From Flaccisagitta enflata (taxonomy: Eukaryota > Chaetognatha > Sagittoidea > Aphragmophora), in assembly GCA_965153355.1 (NCBI GenBank), contig OZ231127.1, positions 37,882,001-37,946,000 on the forward strand: DNA of 64,000 nt, in the 5' to 3' direction. This document shows positions 1 to 12,474 of this stretch, one piece after another. A program made the position numbers and the translations under genes. The notes beneath the pieces were generated by a model, which worked only from the letters and a program-made list of their open reading frames with translations, ran no database searches and was not told the DNA's origin. Each line of letters opens with the position of its first letter. The first letter of the stretch is position 1.

Positions 1-189
1 CTAACCCCGGGATGGTGTCCAGGCTGCTCTAATGGTTGGTGCCGACTAATTTCCGCCGAAAAACAAATAATCGCTCGAGCGCTTTTGGAGAAAAGTTGAG
101 TTTTTTCCCTCAAAAAAGCATTTTTAGTCAAAATAAAGTAAAAATTAAGATAAAAATCATTTTTTTCGCTTCTTGTGCTTAATTGATAC

Positions 190-835
190 ACTGGCTCTAA
201 GGTTATAACCATTTAGTGTGGGGGCAGAAGTACAGATGGATTAAGAGGGTTTTATACCCCTAGGGGCCCTTTAAGGGGCCCCAGGGGCTCAAAAATGCCA
301 AAATGGCATAAGAATGCTTCTTGTTCTGCCCTGCCGTACCCCAGTGGTACACCGACCTATCAGTCATTTCCATCTAGAGTGGTGGGAGATGTGCAGATGG
401 ATAACGGGGTTTGAGACCCTTACGGGCCCTCTAAGGGGCCCCCAGGGGCTCAAAAAAGGCCAACATGGCTCAGAAATGCTTCTTGTTCTGCCCTGTTGTA
501 GCCCAGTGGTACACTGACCTATAAGTCATTCCTATCTAGAGTGGTGGGAGATGTGCAAATGGATAATGGGGGTTAAGGACCCCTAAGGGCCCTCTAAGGG
601 GCCCCCAGGGACTCAAAATGGCTGACATGGCTCAAAAATGCTCGTTGTTCTGCCCTATTAGTACTCCCAAGTACACCGACTATCAGTCTCATTCCCATCT
701 AGAGTGGTTGGAGATGTGCAGATGGATATCAGGGGTTTAGGACCCCTAAGGGCCCTCTAAGGGGCCCACAGGGCCTTTAAAACGCCAACATGGCTCAAAA
801 ATGCTGCTTGTTCTGCCCCGTTGTACCCCAGTGTA
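190..835 (+). repeat. Left subterminal tandem array, unit about 178 bp
   Basis: There are about 3.6 diverged copies. Each contains a GGGCCCTCTAAGGGGCCC-like GC palindrome, then a 'gctcaaaaa..catggct' block, then 'cttgttctgccct'. Related units occur in reverse orientation at 2700-4190, so these arrays are part of the foldback arms. Confidence 0.75.
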
Positions 836-915
836 TCAGTTGGCGCGGTATTCCCTGTAGTGTGTTTCTTCAGCGTTCTTGTGACGACAACAATCATGAT
901 TGTTCCCATTAATTG

Positions 916-1022
<107 letters not shown>

Positions 1023-1023
1023 C

Positions 1024-1080
1024 AAGTGGGCAGGGGCAGCAATTTGAGCGGGCAGGGGCATTAATGTGTCGCGTCACCAA
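1024..1080 (+). mobile_element. Possible HINE 5'-region fragment
   Basis: The stretch has the paired 'gggcaggggc' motifs spaced as in the 5' part of the HINE copies. A similar degraded stretch lies at 2553-2622. Neither has recognisable termini, so this is a weak call. Confidence 0.3.
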
Positions 1081-1510
1081 CATTTGGTCAGACCTAAGAA
1101 AGCCACTGAAAATGTATGTGTTGAAATATACTGTCAGGGGTTTGGCGGCGTCCATAGTTGTCCGTACTGCGAGGGGAAGTCTGACCTTGTCGCGTCTGCT
1201 CCAATGCGGACTTTTGGTTCCATTTGAAGGAATTACGAGAGATTTGTCGAAGCTGGAGCCAACGACAAAGACGCGAAACACCTTTATGAACTGTGTGCGC
1301 CCGACGATTCTAGAGGCATGTCAATCAAAACAAGGGTCATAGTGGACAATACAATTTAGCGTCAAGGAGGTCGTAGTCTTATGATTGGAGGATGAGGAGG
1401 GTGTAATTATTTTATGGAATGAGGAAGAGGAGCAGATCAGCGTCATTTATCGGCAGGGGAATTCCTTGTGCTATAAAATTAAGTAATTTAACCGATTGTA
1501 AGTTTGCATT

Positions 1511-1791
<281 letters not shown>

Positions 1792-2065
1792 ACTATGTTA
1801 ATGTTTTTGTGTAAATGTTTGTATATGTGTGTGTGTGCGCACGCGCGCGCGCGCGTGTGTGTGTTTTACTGTGTGAGCATGCATGTGAGTTGATGCGTAC
1901 ACTCATTATTCCATCAGCGAAGATCACCCCTCACATGCTGAAAAGCTGATGAGGGCAGTTTCTGCATTTTCCGCTTCTCGTATTTGAATTGTTGCATTTG
2001 TTTTTTATGCACAATGTTAAGTTTCTTTACAGTTTAATTCGTCTTCAATGAAGTCCTTTACAGTT

Positions 2066-2225
2066 TAATTGATATTTATTGAAGTATTTATGCATATTTT
2101 GCATATTCAGCTTTTTGCTTAATTTACCCAATGTTAAGTCGATATTTATTGAAGTATTTATACATATTTTGCGTTTTCAGCTTTTGGCTTAATTTACCCA
2201 ATGTTAAGTCTCTTTACAGTTTAAT
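2066..2225 (+). repeat. Two direct copies of an AT-rich unit of about 80 bp
   Basis: The block 'gatatttattgaagtattta' through 'acccaatgttaagtc' occurs twice in tandem with few differences. The surrounding 1800-2500 is AT-rich with no gene signal. Confidence 0.75.
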
Positions 2226-2699
2226 TTGAATTAAATTGAATTAAATCTTTTACAGTTTATTCATTCTCTATCGATGTATCTTTGCATGTTTTGCCGTGTT
2301 TCCGAGTTTTGTATCTAGTATCGATACAGTATGAGTTGAAGATCTGTGATGAAGCTGGTTTTTTTTTTTTTTGGTTTTTTTTTTTTGTTTTTATTTATAC
2401 TTTCAATGATTCATTCTGATTTACATGGTTAATCCGTGGAAAGCTGAATAAAATTATTGGTTAATAGTCTGTGATCTCTTTCTTTTTGTTATGATCACGG
2501 GGCTTCCTGAAGACCAAATCAGTGATTACCGCACCAACAAGTTGTCGCTTTTAAGTGGTCAGGTGGGCGGGTGGGTGGGCGCTGTAATGTGTCTGGGTAG
2601 GGGAATTAATGCGCAGAAATCACTAATACAGTTAATTTCACGTCATTCAATAGATGTGACGATAAGGATGAACAGTTTTCTAAATATAAGGTCTGTTTT

Positions 2700-4190
2700 G
2701 ACCTTTTTTCTTTTTGTTCCTGGGGGCCCATAAAGGATCCCAAGGGGTCTTAAACCATCCTCATCCACGTGCATGTTTCCCACCACACTAGATTAGAAAA
2801 ACTTGTAGATCAGAATACAACAGGGCAATTAAGCATTTTTTTTCAATCCTTGGGCCATTTTAGCCTGTTTTAAGCTCTGGGAAGTCCTTTAGGGACCCCT
2901 AGGGGTCCAAACCCTTGTTATTCAACTGCGCATCTCCCACCAAACCAGATGGGAATGACTGGTACCACTGTAGTACTGAAAAGGGAAAACATTTATCAAT
3001 CTTAAGATTCTTAGGGCCATTTTGACCTTTTTTTGGGCAGCGGCCCCGAAGGGGACGAAGTCCTGTAGAACACAGGGGGACTTTCGTTCGTTTCGTTCGT
3101 TAGTTCGTTCGTTTGTCCATCTGTTCGTCCCCCCAATCAGGCTCCTCAGGCCTCAAATCTGGCCTCTCAGACCTCAAATCTGGCCTCTCAGACCCCAAAT
3201 CTGGCCTCTCAGGCCTCAAATCCGGCCTCTCAAGCCTCAAATCTAGCCTCTCAGGCCTCAAATCCGGCCTCTCAGGCCTCAAATCCAACCTCTCAGGCCT
3301 CAAACCTTATCTCCCAAGCCTCAAATTAAGCCTCTGAGCCTCAATCCAAATCCTCCAGGCCTCAAACCTGGCCTCTCCGGAGCCTTAAACTAGGCCTCTC
3401 AGGCCTCAAATCAGCTATTCTAAGCCTCAATTTATTGCTCTCAGGCTTCAAATCAGTCCTCTGACCTTTCAAGCCTTAGTCCAGCTCTCTTAAGCCTCAA
3501 GTCAGCCCTCCCAAGCTTCTAATTGGCATTTACAGGCCTTTCATCAGCCTATTGGGCCACGCAGTTTAGGCTCTTGAAGGCCTTCAGTCAACCCTCCTAT
3601 CGCATCTCATCCCACTTCTTCCAGGCAGGACGAGCAGAAAGTCCCCTGTGTTCCTGCAGGACTTCGTCTGCCCAGGGCTTCGGGGCCGCTGCCCTGCTTC
3701 CCTCACTCCAATTCAAATCACTCAAAAGCAGGGCAACGGGTATCGCTGACCACATATTGCCCTTGGGCGACCTGTTAGTCCCTGGGGGCCCCTGAGTGGA
3801 TCCCAGGGGGTTCCAAACACCCTTTTTCCATGTGCACATCACCTGTGACACTGGATAAGAATGACTGACAAGTAGATGCATCACTGGGATACTACAGGGC
3901 AGAATAGTAAGCATTTTTTTCAATCTTTGGGCCATTTATCCTGTTTTAAGTCCTTGGAAGGTCTTTAGGGGGCCCCTTGGGGTCCCAAACCCCCGTCATC
4001 CATCTGCAAATTTCTCATCACACTAGACGAGATTGACAGATAGCACTGGAGTACTACAGGGCAGAAAACAAAGTGTTTCTTACATCTTTGGGCCAAATTG
4101 GCATTTTTTAGCCCCTGGGGGCCCCTGTGAGGGCCCCTAGGGGTCCCAAACCCCCGTTATCCATCTGCACGTCTTCCTCCACACTATGTG
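2700..4190 (-). repeat. Right subterminal array of the foldback element
   Basis: Reverse-orientation relatives of the 190-835 units are recognisable by 'gggggcccct', 'ggtcccaaacccc' and 'atccatctgca' blocks at about 2720, 2890, 3780, 3970 and 4120. A family B element at about 3031-3778 interrupts the array. Confidence 0.65.
3031..3778. mobile_element. Family B element with internal 20-21 bp minisatellite
   Basis: The left part opens with a GC palindrome (GGGCAGCGGCCCCGAAGGGG) followed by 'acgaagtcctgtag'. The right part ends with the inverted version at about 3635-3705. An outer TIR segment at about 3710-3778 contains 'ggtatcgctgacca', which matches 16530-16590 in reverse. Between the ends is an array of GGCCTCTCAGRCCTCAAATC-like units (about 3140-3540). 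The leucine/serine repeat frames there are array artefacts. The element sits inside the right arm of the 1-4400 foldback. Confidence 0.65.
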
Positions 4191-4429
4191 GCTACAACCT
4201 ATGAGTCAGTGTACCACTTGAGTAAAAAAGAGGAAAAAATGATTTTTTTTTTTTCATTTTTTCCATTTTTGGACTAAAAATGCTTTTTTGAGGGAAAAAA
4301 TTCGACTTTTCTCCAAAAGCGCTCCAACGATTATTTGTTTTTTGGCGGAAATTGGTCGGTACCAACCATGAGAGCAGCCGGGACACCATCCCTGGGTTAG
4401 TCATTCACCTTGGGCCTGGCGTTACCATC

Positions 4430-4625
4430 CAGATACCGTGACGAAGGAGCCGATGACCTAAGCTTTCACACATGGGGAAATTTCTCCTTCTTCACCTTCT
4501 TTTTCTGCGTACCCCCCCCCCCCGGCCTTGAGACCCAAACCCCAGCCTCGAGGCCCATATTCCAGCCTGAAGGCCCATATTCCATCATCCAGGCCCGAAT
4601 CCCAGCCCCTGGAGGAGGAGGAGAA
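4430..4625 (+). mobile_element. Family B fragment
   Basis: The segment 'gccgatgacctaagctttcacac' to 'ggcccatattcca' is the reverse complement of the 14460-14600 segment. Both have the same T/C-rich bridge and poly-C run leading into the minisatellite. Only about three minisatellite units remain. Confidence 0.55.
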
Positions 4626-4929
4626 GAACTTGTTCGGCTCTTATCGTGCCTCTTTATGCTATTTGTCAAATCTTGTGCATCCCTGACTCACTCCGTATTA
4701 AAAACTCATGGATATGTCGTCCTTACCTCGGAGGAGTGAGTAGTCTAGGAAAGTGAAAGCGGTCTACTGACAGGTCTTTTGAGGATGGAAAGCTACTAGT
4801 ATTTGATCCGTAAAATGGAATGCGGTGAAAGCGGCATGAAACTCGAACGCTTCCACATTCCTAGTTTGTACGTTCCTGTGTGGGTATCTGTGTTGCTGCA
4901 TGTCTGTACTTCTACTTTGAACACAGCTT

Positions 4930-5262
4930 TCCCAGTCCATCAAATCCCACCCTGATGGAAAAAAGACACCTAACGCTACTTAGCCACACACAAATCCACC
5001 GCTGATGGAAAGAAACTACCTAACGCCATTTTGCCCCACTCAACCCACCTACACAGTTCATCAAATCCCACCCTGATAGTAAAAAACACCCAACGCCACT
5101 TTATCCCACTCAACCTACCTACACAGTCCATCAAATCCCCCTGATAATACAAACGCCTAACGCCACTTTATCCCTCAATCCACCTGCACAGTCATCAATC
5201 CCATCTGTGATAAAAAAAAAAACACCTAATGCCACTTTATCCCACTCGACCCACCTAGCTGT
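4930..5262 (+). repeat. Tandem repeat, unit about 80 bp, four copies
   Basis: Each unit has 'cagtccatcaaatcccaccctgat', an A-run, then 'acctaacgccactttatcccactcaacccacc' in diverged form. No coding potential is preserved across copies. Confidence 0.8.
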
Positions 5263-5476
5263 TCGCCCTTATCTGTCTGTCCGTGATTATCTTTCCCTTC
5301 CCATCTCCTCCCTCTCGTTGCGTTGTTGTTACCCACCAGGCTTCTTCGAGAATAAATGACCTTTTAAACCCTAGAGACATTTTTGCATCGAAAAAAGTAT
5401 TTTCTCTTTTGAGGGGCTGTTCCTTAGAGCAACCAATACGCGCCGGTGGTGAATAAGCCCGTCTACAATGCGCACC

Positions 5477-5661
<185 letters not shown>

Positions 5662-5886
5662 ACCCTGACTGCTCTCTTCCCCTTTGTCTATCGGTTTGTC
5701 AGTCTATCTGACAGTCAGTCTATCCGACTGTCTACCAATCAGTCTGTCTATCATCATGACATTCATATTCTTTGTCTCTACGCCCGTCTTTTTCATCTAA
5801 TTCATGTATAGATTATTCGTCTTTTCCTATCCATTATACGACTGGATCTGTCTGGACCGGAGGGGACCATTCATTCATCTAATCAT

Positions 5887-5962
5887 AATGACACCATCAC
5901 GGCCATCACGCGTCACAATCATAATTACACCATCACGGCCATCGCGGCTATTACGCGTCACA
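5887..5962 (+). repeat. Direct duplication with 'acaccatcacggccatc' core
   Basis: A block of about 50 bp ending 'acgcgtcacaa' occurs twice back to back with small changes. Confidence 0.65.
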
Positions 5963-6104
5963 ACCACCATCTGCTTACAAATAATAGAGACTTAGATACA
6001 AAATCAATATTGTTCAACCACCCAGGTAGACTCGCCAATTCAAGCGTAGTACTTTAGCATCGCTCCCCGATTTTTTTTCTCTCTCTTTAAAGTCACAACT
6101 AAGA

Positions 6105-6362
6105 GGCATCGTCCATCCGTCCGTTTGTTCAATGTTCATCCACCCATCCTTCCATCACTCCGTCTGTCCGTCCATCCCTCCGTTCGTCCATCCATGGTGA
6201 TTGCGTCGATAAGTGTGAAAACGCGCATTTTTGATGCTGTAGTCATGATTGCCTGTGTTTGTAAGCAAGCATTGGATGGGGGGAGGATATGGATAGGGGT
6301 TGTATGCCCCTGCCACCCGGCACCCGTCCGCAACGATAATGTGACCCCGCGTAATTTTTCTT
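6105..6362 (-). mobile_element. HINE copy, subfamily 2, 3' hairpin lost
   Basis: In reverse complement the 5' end reads 'ttacgcggggtcac..atcgttgcggacgg' followed by 'ggcaggggca', matching the copy at 42643. Towards the left is a run of GTCC-type tetramers (6112-6195). The GAAAACGCGCATTTTTGATG block is shared with the fragment at 38550. The 250-codon frame over this stretch only joins repeats. Confidence 0.6.
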
Positions 6363-6580
6363 ACTCAACCTTGTATACATCCTTTTACTGTTCAGATAAG
6401 GAGAAGAGGGAGCCATACTTTTTTGTTCTCACGGCGAATGGTTTCTGGGGGCCCCCGGTTTCTCTCTTTTTCTCTCTGCTGTGTTTGTGCAGTGATTTAC
6501 GGTTTTGTTCGTGGATCATTAGTCTCACGTTAATACGAGGATATCGCAACGTCAAGAAGGCTCTATTATCGGGGCTCTTT

Positions 6581-6858
<278 letters not shown>

Positions 6859-7019
6859 AAAAACGTTTATTCACTAATTCTTAATCAAGCGAGGCGCACT
6901 TATTGGCCTTCACTTGGCTTTGTTGATATGATGTGTGACATCCCCTTGGTTGAAAAGCGCCTGGAATTGCGGTTTTTGAAAAGGTTTTACGGACATATGG
7001 ACGGACGGACGGAGAGACA

Positions 7020-7440
7020 GACCATCATATAGAGATGCGAGGACGCGTCTTGAAAGGTGTCTCCTGAAATTCTTTGTAGAGAAAAAAAAAGTTTTTGTGG
7101 CAGAGGTCGGAACATTGTAAGTAATAAATCAACATCATTTTTGCTCGCCAGAATTCCCAAGAAGTAAATGAGAAAAAAAATGTGACAGACGACGAGCGGC
7201 AGCTATTTGCTAAACGGGCTTCGGAAGAGGATTTTGGTTGGTCAGCGGAGAACCATAAACCAGTCCATTCGGTGACAGGAGGACAAAAAGTGGGCCTCAA
7301 CGGGCTTATTTGTGTGAGACTGGAAGGAAAGTAGGACGAAAGAGGAAGGAGGGGGTAGGCAAGATTTATAACCTAAAAGACCATCGTCATCGCCCCACTT
7401 TTTATGCCGTTCTCACCACGCCACTCGAGGTCGACCATCA
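7020..7440. other. Unassigned stretch, no gene seen
   Basis: At about 6998-7055 there is a possible HINE 3' remnant ('ggacggacggacggagagac' and a degraded hairpin). The rest has no recognised repeat, RNA or coding signal. Confidence 0.4.
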
Positions 7441-7443
7441 CTA

Positions 7444-7729
7444 GGGTGGTCCGGAATTTGGTCAAATCTTATATATTGATATACTTGGACCCTTTGCATA
7501 GTTATCTAATAAAAAAAGGTTTCTCACAAGTTGGGGTGTGAAATCAAACAAGAAACCTTGTTACTATGGGGAGTTTTTCATTACCATAGGAACTCCATAG
7601 CGTTGCCGACATGGTTTAATCTTCAAACTCAGATCTCTCCTTGTGGGAAAACCTTCTAACTTTGTACATTTATGCAAAAAAACTAGAGTATATCATTTTT
7701 TGAAATTTGACCCCAATCCGTGGCCAACC
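7444..7729. mobile_element. Short MITE-like foldback flanked by TA
   Basis: The left end 'GGGTGGTCCGGAATTTGGTC' and the reverse complement of the right end 'GGTTGGCCACGGATTGGGGTC' align imperfectly over about 28 bp. TA lies at 7442-7443 and 7730-7731. Internal blocks (GGTTTCTCACAAG and CTTGTGGGAAAACC) are also inverted. It is about 286 bp with no coding content, consistent with a Tc1/mariner-type MITE. Confidence 0.5.
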
Positions 7730-8039
7730 TAACCACCACCTATCGACGACGACTTATCAAAGTCTTCGCTCTTCCAAATCACATCTTATATCCACTTTCC
7801 CACTCAACTGCACCCACGTTTTATTGCCTTTTGGACTTTGAAGAATGAGAGGAAACGATTTTCCCGCGCCTACGACGCATTTTTGTAGGGGTGGCATCTA
7901 TTTGCCAGCTGTTCGATAGTTTGTCTGGATGAATCTCCGATGCTAACGTCCTATGAGGAGCTTTAACTTGGAGAATAAGGCAAATAGTAAAAATACCCCC
8001 TGCCCCTGGCGACTCAGCATCGGACGAACGGACAGCTTA

Positions 8040-8625
8040 ACACCTGTGCAAGAATTATTGCAACAACTTTGTAAGATAGTCAAACTTTAATGAAAAAAAA
8101 AATAAAGAAATTTGGTTTTCACAATCAGTTAGTACTCAAAAAATGCTTAATTTTGCTCATGAATAACATCCCAATTATTTAAAACAAAGCCAAGATATAA
8201 CAAAATCAGTGAAAACATCAATCTCTCTTGGCACTGCCAAATTACCGAAAAACAATGTCAACTTTTAAAAGACTCTTAAATTTGATTGAACGTAGACAAA
8301 ATCATGCGGATTGCGCCACTGGTTAGGTTGTGAGCTGTAGTTTTACAATCTCAAGGATTTCAAGTCTGATTTCATTATCAAAGTGGTCAAATCTTGGTGT
8401 AAATGCAACCCAAAAATTGACCTTCTGATCACAACCACCTCTCAGTTGTGTTACATGAATCTAACTTGCGTCTTCTAAAAGGGATTGAAAATTCTCTTTT
8501 TGTCTTGTTATAGCTAGTATTACCATTAAAAAAACCAAACCTGATCAAATATATGAATTCGGCATAGCTCAAGGGGAGACAAATTGATAAATGTCATGTT
8601 GTTGCAAAAATTATTGCACAGATGT
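8040..8625. mobile_element. MITE with ACAYCTGTGCAA ends and TA duplication
   Basis: The left terminus ACACCTGTGCAAGAATTATT matches the reverse complement of the right terminus (ACATCTGTGCAATAATTTTT) for about 30 bp. TA dinucleotides flank both ends (8038-8039 and 8626-8627). The 586-bp AT-rich interior has no long frame. The ends and TA target fit a non-autonomous Tc1/mariner superfamily element. Confidence 0.65.
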
Positions 8626-8689
8626 TACATTACAAGTTACCATCATAAGTTACCCAAACGGCAAATGAAGGGAAAGTCTGACCCAGCAA

Positions 8690-8840
8690 CCGTAGGACGG
8701 AAATACACAATCTCAATAAGAGGGTCTGTCCGTCCGTCCGTCCGTCCGTCCGTCCGTCCGTCGGTCCGTCCGTCCGTCGGTCGGTCCGTTACGCCTGTGC
8801 AAAAACCGCGTTTCTCGGCTGTTATTGGCCACGTTGAGAT
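8690..8840 (-). mobile_element. HINE fragment around a (GTCC)n core
   Basis: 'aataagagggtctgtccgtcc' opens a (GTCC/GTCG)n array (8727-8790). Both resemble the 3' hairpin flank and microsatellite of the HINE family. The hairpin itself is not intact. Confidence 0.45.
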
Positions 8841-9081
8841 CCCATACTGAAACAAATGATCAACCAACATGTTTTGAGAGCCTCCTTTACTACATAGTCA
8901 TTTCACCCGTCTGTTCGTCCATCTGTCCCTCCATATATGTCACATGATCAATACACGCAGATACACAGCCCGGACGCATCGTTGCCCAATCGGGCTTGTT
9001 TAACTTTGAGATCGTCATTTGGCTTAACTGACCCCGCCCAGCCTCAGCTCAGGCAAATAAATCCATGTAACTTGATTCATA

Positions 9082-9300
9082 GTCGCAGACACGCGACTCT
9101 ACACCTTGCTTTGTCGATCCGTACATCGGTCTGTTGGTCCGTGACGTTTTTGAAACAAAGTTTTTATTACCTTTTTTGATAGTGCTCTGGGTCATTGCAA
9201 GGTACTTAAGTGTGAAATACTGTTGAACTGCAATTTTTTTAGAACTGCGCTGCCCCTACCCAACCGTCCACGACTTTTGGCCTGTTTTGAGCTCCTTTTG
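9082..9300 (-). mobile_element. HINE copy, degraded
   Basis: 'agtcgcagacacgcgactctacacc' is the hairpin end in reverse orientation. It is followed by 'gctttgtcgatccgtacatcgg' tetramers and, farther on, 'ctgcccctacccaac' and 'ttttggcctgttttgag'. The 5' terminus is not recognisable. Confidence 0.55.
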
Positions 9301-10660
9301 TGTGGTCGTGCTCGTAAGCGTGTGCAGTTTGTGAAACTCATCGCAGCGAAGTCCGGACATTTCGACCTTCTTGGTCTTGTTTTCTTCACTCTTTTGCCGA
9401 GTCATTTGATTTAACCATTACTGAACGACACACAAGACTCTCTCTCTCTCTCTTTTTCACCAAGGTTGAAAAGAAGAGAATGCCATAGATTTAAACTGGT
9501 GGTTTGAGAACAAGCTGCATATTGTATCCGGCAGACCGGCAAGTTGAGGATGAGGATCCGAGGATCTGAGGTTTAAATTGAGGTTCCAGTTCATCTCGCG
9601 TATGTTTTCAAGATTTAAAGCGAGTTGAATTGAAGTTCCATAATTGAGGATTTCGGTAATGAAATCAGATGAATGAAGACATTTCGGAAATACCTTAATA
9701 CATGGAAGCTGCCTCGACTCTTATCTGTGCAATAACAGGACAAAAACTTAATGAAAAATAGTCATCGATGTTCAGTTCATCACAGGGGCGACAGGGCAGA
9801 GAAGAGAAAAACATGAACGGTAACGATGGATGGGAAGACGGATGGATGGAAAAAGCCTTTCTTAAAGAGTCACTCGCATGAGACTTAAAAAAAAAAAGAC
9901 TACGCACATCCTCTCTGATCCCGCTCATGATTGACGGCTATGGACCAAGTTTAAAGTCTCCCAAGGAATTTCTCTCATGTATAACTTCCGGAAATTTCCA
10001 GCATAAATCATTTCATCTTTCAAGCCACAAAAGGATTTTGGAGCGACAGAAAATGCACAAAAAAGGACCATAATAGTGTGCAGAAGGACAAGGACAAGGA
10101 CAAGGACAGTGATGCCTTTTGGTCATTGAGCTTGAACGGCAATGAACAAAAGACAGTTTGCTCAAAACTGCCAAGTTGTCTGGACTGACGGATAAATGGT
10201 GGGATAGATGGGATGACTAACCGACTAGCGAACGTACCAACTGAGTAGATGACAATGGGATGCGTGCGGACATTTCACACAAAGTGCTCATTTTGTGACA
10301 TTGTACTTTAAACATGTTCAAGTTTCAACGAAATCAAATGCGCACGCGTCAACCTGTAAACTAGCCAACTAGTCGACGCTATGATAACTTGTGCAGCATT
10401 TTGGAATTTAAAGACTCACTTGCTAAATAGCTATTTAACGTGAAAAGAGGAAAAAAATAAAATAAGACCCGAAGAAAAAAGTAGGAAAAAAAGTTTAAAA
10501 ACGATTCTGCCACCTTATGTTGTCGAGTTTTCCTTGTGGGAATTGCCACCATTGCCTTCAGTCGATCTTTTGGCTTTCGCAGTCAAAGCCATTCTTGGTA
10601 GTCTCCACTGACTTGTCAGTTTGCCAGTATCTATTTATTTCTAATCTTACTTTTTCCCAT
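9300..10660. other. Unassigned stretch with minor repeats
   Basis: I see no gene, RNA or mobile-element ends. Small features are a short CT run (9439-9456), a degraded HINE-like 'gtatccggcagaccgg' at about 9525 and a 6-bp tandem (AAGGAC) at 10084-10108. Confidence 0.4.
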
Positions 10661-10668
10661 CTTTTTCT

Positions 10669-10878
10669 TTAGTAATAGCGTACTACGCGACTCTATACCC
10701 CGATATTACTGTACTGTCCGTCGGTTGGTCGGTCGGTCGGTTGGTCGGTCCTCTTTTTACTTCTACATGTTTCAACGGTCTTTGGCCTCACTGCCCCTGG
10801 CCAAAAACTCAAGTAACTCAAATACTGCTCCTGCCCACCCGCACGCGGCGGGGGTAGCCGTGTATCTGACCTTGTTTA
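10669..10878 (-). mobile_element. HINE copy, full length
   Basis: In + coordinates it starts with a degraded hairpin ('agtaatagcgtactacgcgact') and 'ctataccccg'. A GTCGGTTG-type array follows, then 'ggcctcactgcccctgg', 'gctcctgcccacccgcacgcg' and 'gtagccgtgtatctgaccttgttt'. The last block is the reverse complement of the family's 5' end. It lies 5'-to-5' against the copy at 10960. Confidence 0.75.
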
Positions 10879-10959
10879 TTTATGTATCTACTTTGCTCTT
10901 CTAACCTTCTGGGAGAAAACGAGAAGCGCTTGTGTTTTCTTTGATACCATTCCAAATAG

Positions 10960-11138
10960 AAACAAGGCCGGATACACGGCTACCGAAGTCGCGTGAGGGT
11001 GGGCAGGGGCCATATTCGAGGTCACCAGACCATTTGGGCAGGAGCAGTGAGGTCCAAGAAATAAAATCAGAAAAAAGTAAAGTGTGACCGACCGACCGAC
11101 AGACAAAGCGGGTTGTAGAGTCGCGTGCACGCGACTAA
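10960..11138 (+). mobile_element. HINE copy, full length with intact hairpin
   Basis: The 5' end is AAACAAGGCCGGATACACGG and a subterminal AGTCGCGTGAGGGTGGGC follows. Two 'gggcagg' motifs, 'aaagtaaagtgtgac', a (CGAC)n run and 'acaaagcgggttgtagag' come next. The 3' end is GTCGCGTGCACGCGAC, a perfect self-complementary hairpin, then TAA. The element lacks terminal inverted repeats and target duplication, which fits a Helitron2/Helentron-type non-autonomous element. Confidence 0.8.
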
Positions 11139-11621
11139 GAACCATACCCGCTCGATTTCTTTGCCCCCACAATTTCTCACTCGCGATCTCCATATATACC
11201 TTTAATCAGTATCCCTGTTTTTGTTTGTCTTTCGGTAACTTGCCTGAGAATTCTTTATCGGTACCATATTTTGCGACCATATACTTGATCCGCGTCATGA
11301 CAGTGTGCAAACTGCAAAGCATGTAACGCGTGTGTCTTGGAATTCAATTCCATCTGTAATCAATTTCGATGAAACTTGCAATTTTCTGCAAACGCAAATT
11401 TTGTTTCAGCTTTGTTACGCGGATCAATTTCCTCCTGCGCAATTTTGCGTTTATGCCAAATGTTTGTTTTTTTTTCTTCTTTTTTGTTATGATTTGATAA
11501 CATTGCCACTGCGCCGGAAAAGATGGAAATCGACGAGAAAACGCCACTTATATATATGGCGTCAATATTTCATTCTTGCCGCTTCTGTCTCTACCCCTAC
11601 TGTTGCATTACTTTGCCCTTG

Positions 11622-12074
11622 TTTTTAGTCGCGTGACTCTAGAAGCCGCTTTGTCGGTCACGTCACGTCACGTCACATCACATTTTTGAAATATAGGCTC
11701 TATAGTCAACGTAATTAAAAGTAATTTTAGATAATTATAGTAATTTTAGTAATTTTAGTGATTGTAGTAATCTTAGATGATTATAGTAATTTTAGAAAAT
11801 TTTAGGCAAATATGGTTAATTTAAAGTCATTATATAATAATAGGTAAATTTAAGTAATTATGGGTAAGTATAGATTTTAAAAGTTAATCTAAGGTTATTA
11901 AAGGTTATTCAAGGTTATCATAGATTATTATAGGTTATTGTAGGTTATTAAAGATGAATACTTTTAGATGAATATAAAGATAGGTATGTTTAGATAATCA
12001 TTTGTAAATATGTAATTACCTTAATATCCTTTATTACCTCAGGTACCACGCGACTAAGGTTTGTTGACCTTGTT
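11622..12074 (-). mobile_element. HINE copy with AT-rich internal tandem array
   Basis: The left end (the 3' end of the element) reads TTTTTAGTCGCGTGACTCTAG with a CACGT pentamer run. The right end reads 'accacgcgactaaggtttgttgaccttgttc', the reverse complement of the subfamily whose 5' end has a CAACACCTA-type block. The interior (11690-12020) is about 330 bp of diverged 'taattttagataattatag' units found in no other copy here. Confidence 0.7.
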
Positions 12075-12474
12075 CTTTTTGTCTTTGTATTCAAATCTTA
12101 CTGTCTCTCTGTCTGTCTGTCTGTCTTTGTGTCTGTCTCTATTTGTCGTTGTCTCCCCCACCCCTCAACTATCCTATTCAGAACCACCACTCATTTCTTT
12201 CCTCTTGTTGCTATTGTTCCTTTTGCTCATATTGCTCTTCGTACCCTCTCCCACAATCAATCATGCCATCAGACTATTTTCCCTGGTTATATTCTTTGTG
12301 GCGGTTTACGGAGGTAAAAACCAACTTTTGCGACATGTCCCAATGATAGATAATCGCATTTGCAAGAAAAACACATTCCTCTGACGAAGCAATTTTTTGG
12401 AGGGGAAGAAGGAAATATACAAGAGAAGAAGCGCATTGCGGAATTCTCATATGTCATCATTCACTTTCAGTCGT

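Noticed and set aside
1-10. CTAACCC at the window edge as a telomere repeat
   Set aside because: Only a single copy occurs, and the same sequence is inverted at 4394-4400 as a transposon end.
1064-1342. Overlapping 87- and 92-codon frames free of simple repeats
   Set aside because: No recognisable motif, no splice-linked neighbour, and they begin in a HINE-like fragment.
8720-8795. (GTCC)n and (GGAC)n tetramer runs as independent microsatellites
   Set aside because: They recur at the same position inside HINE copies and are better seen as the element's own array.
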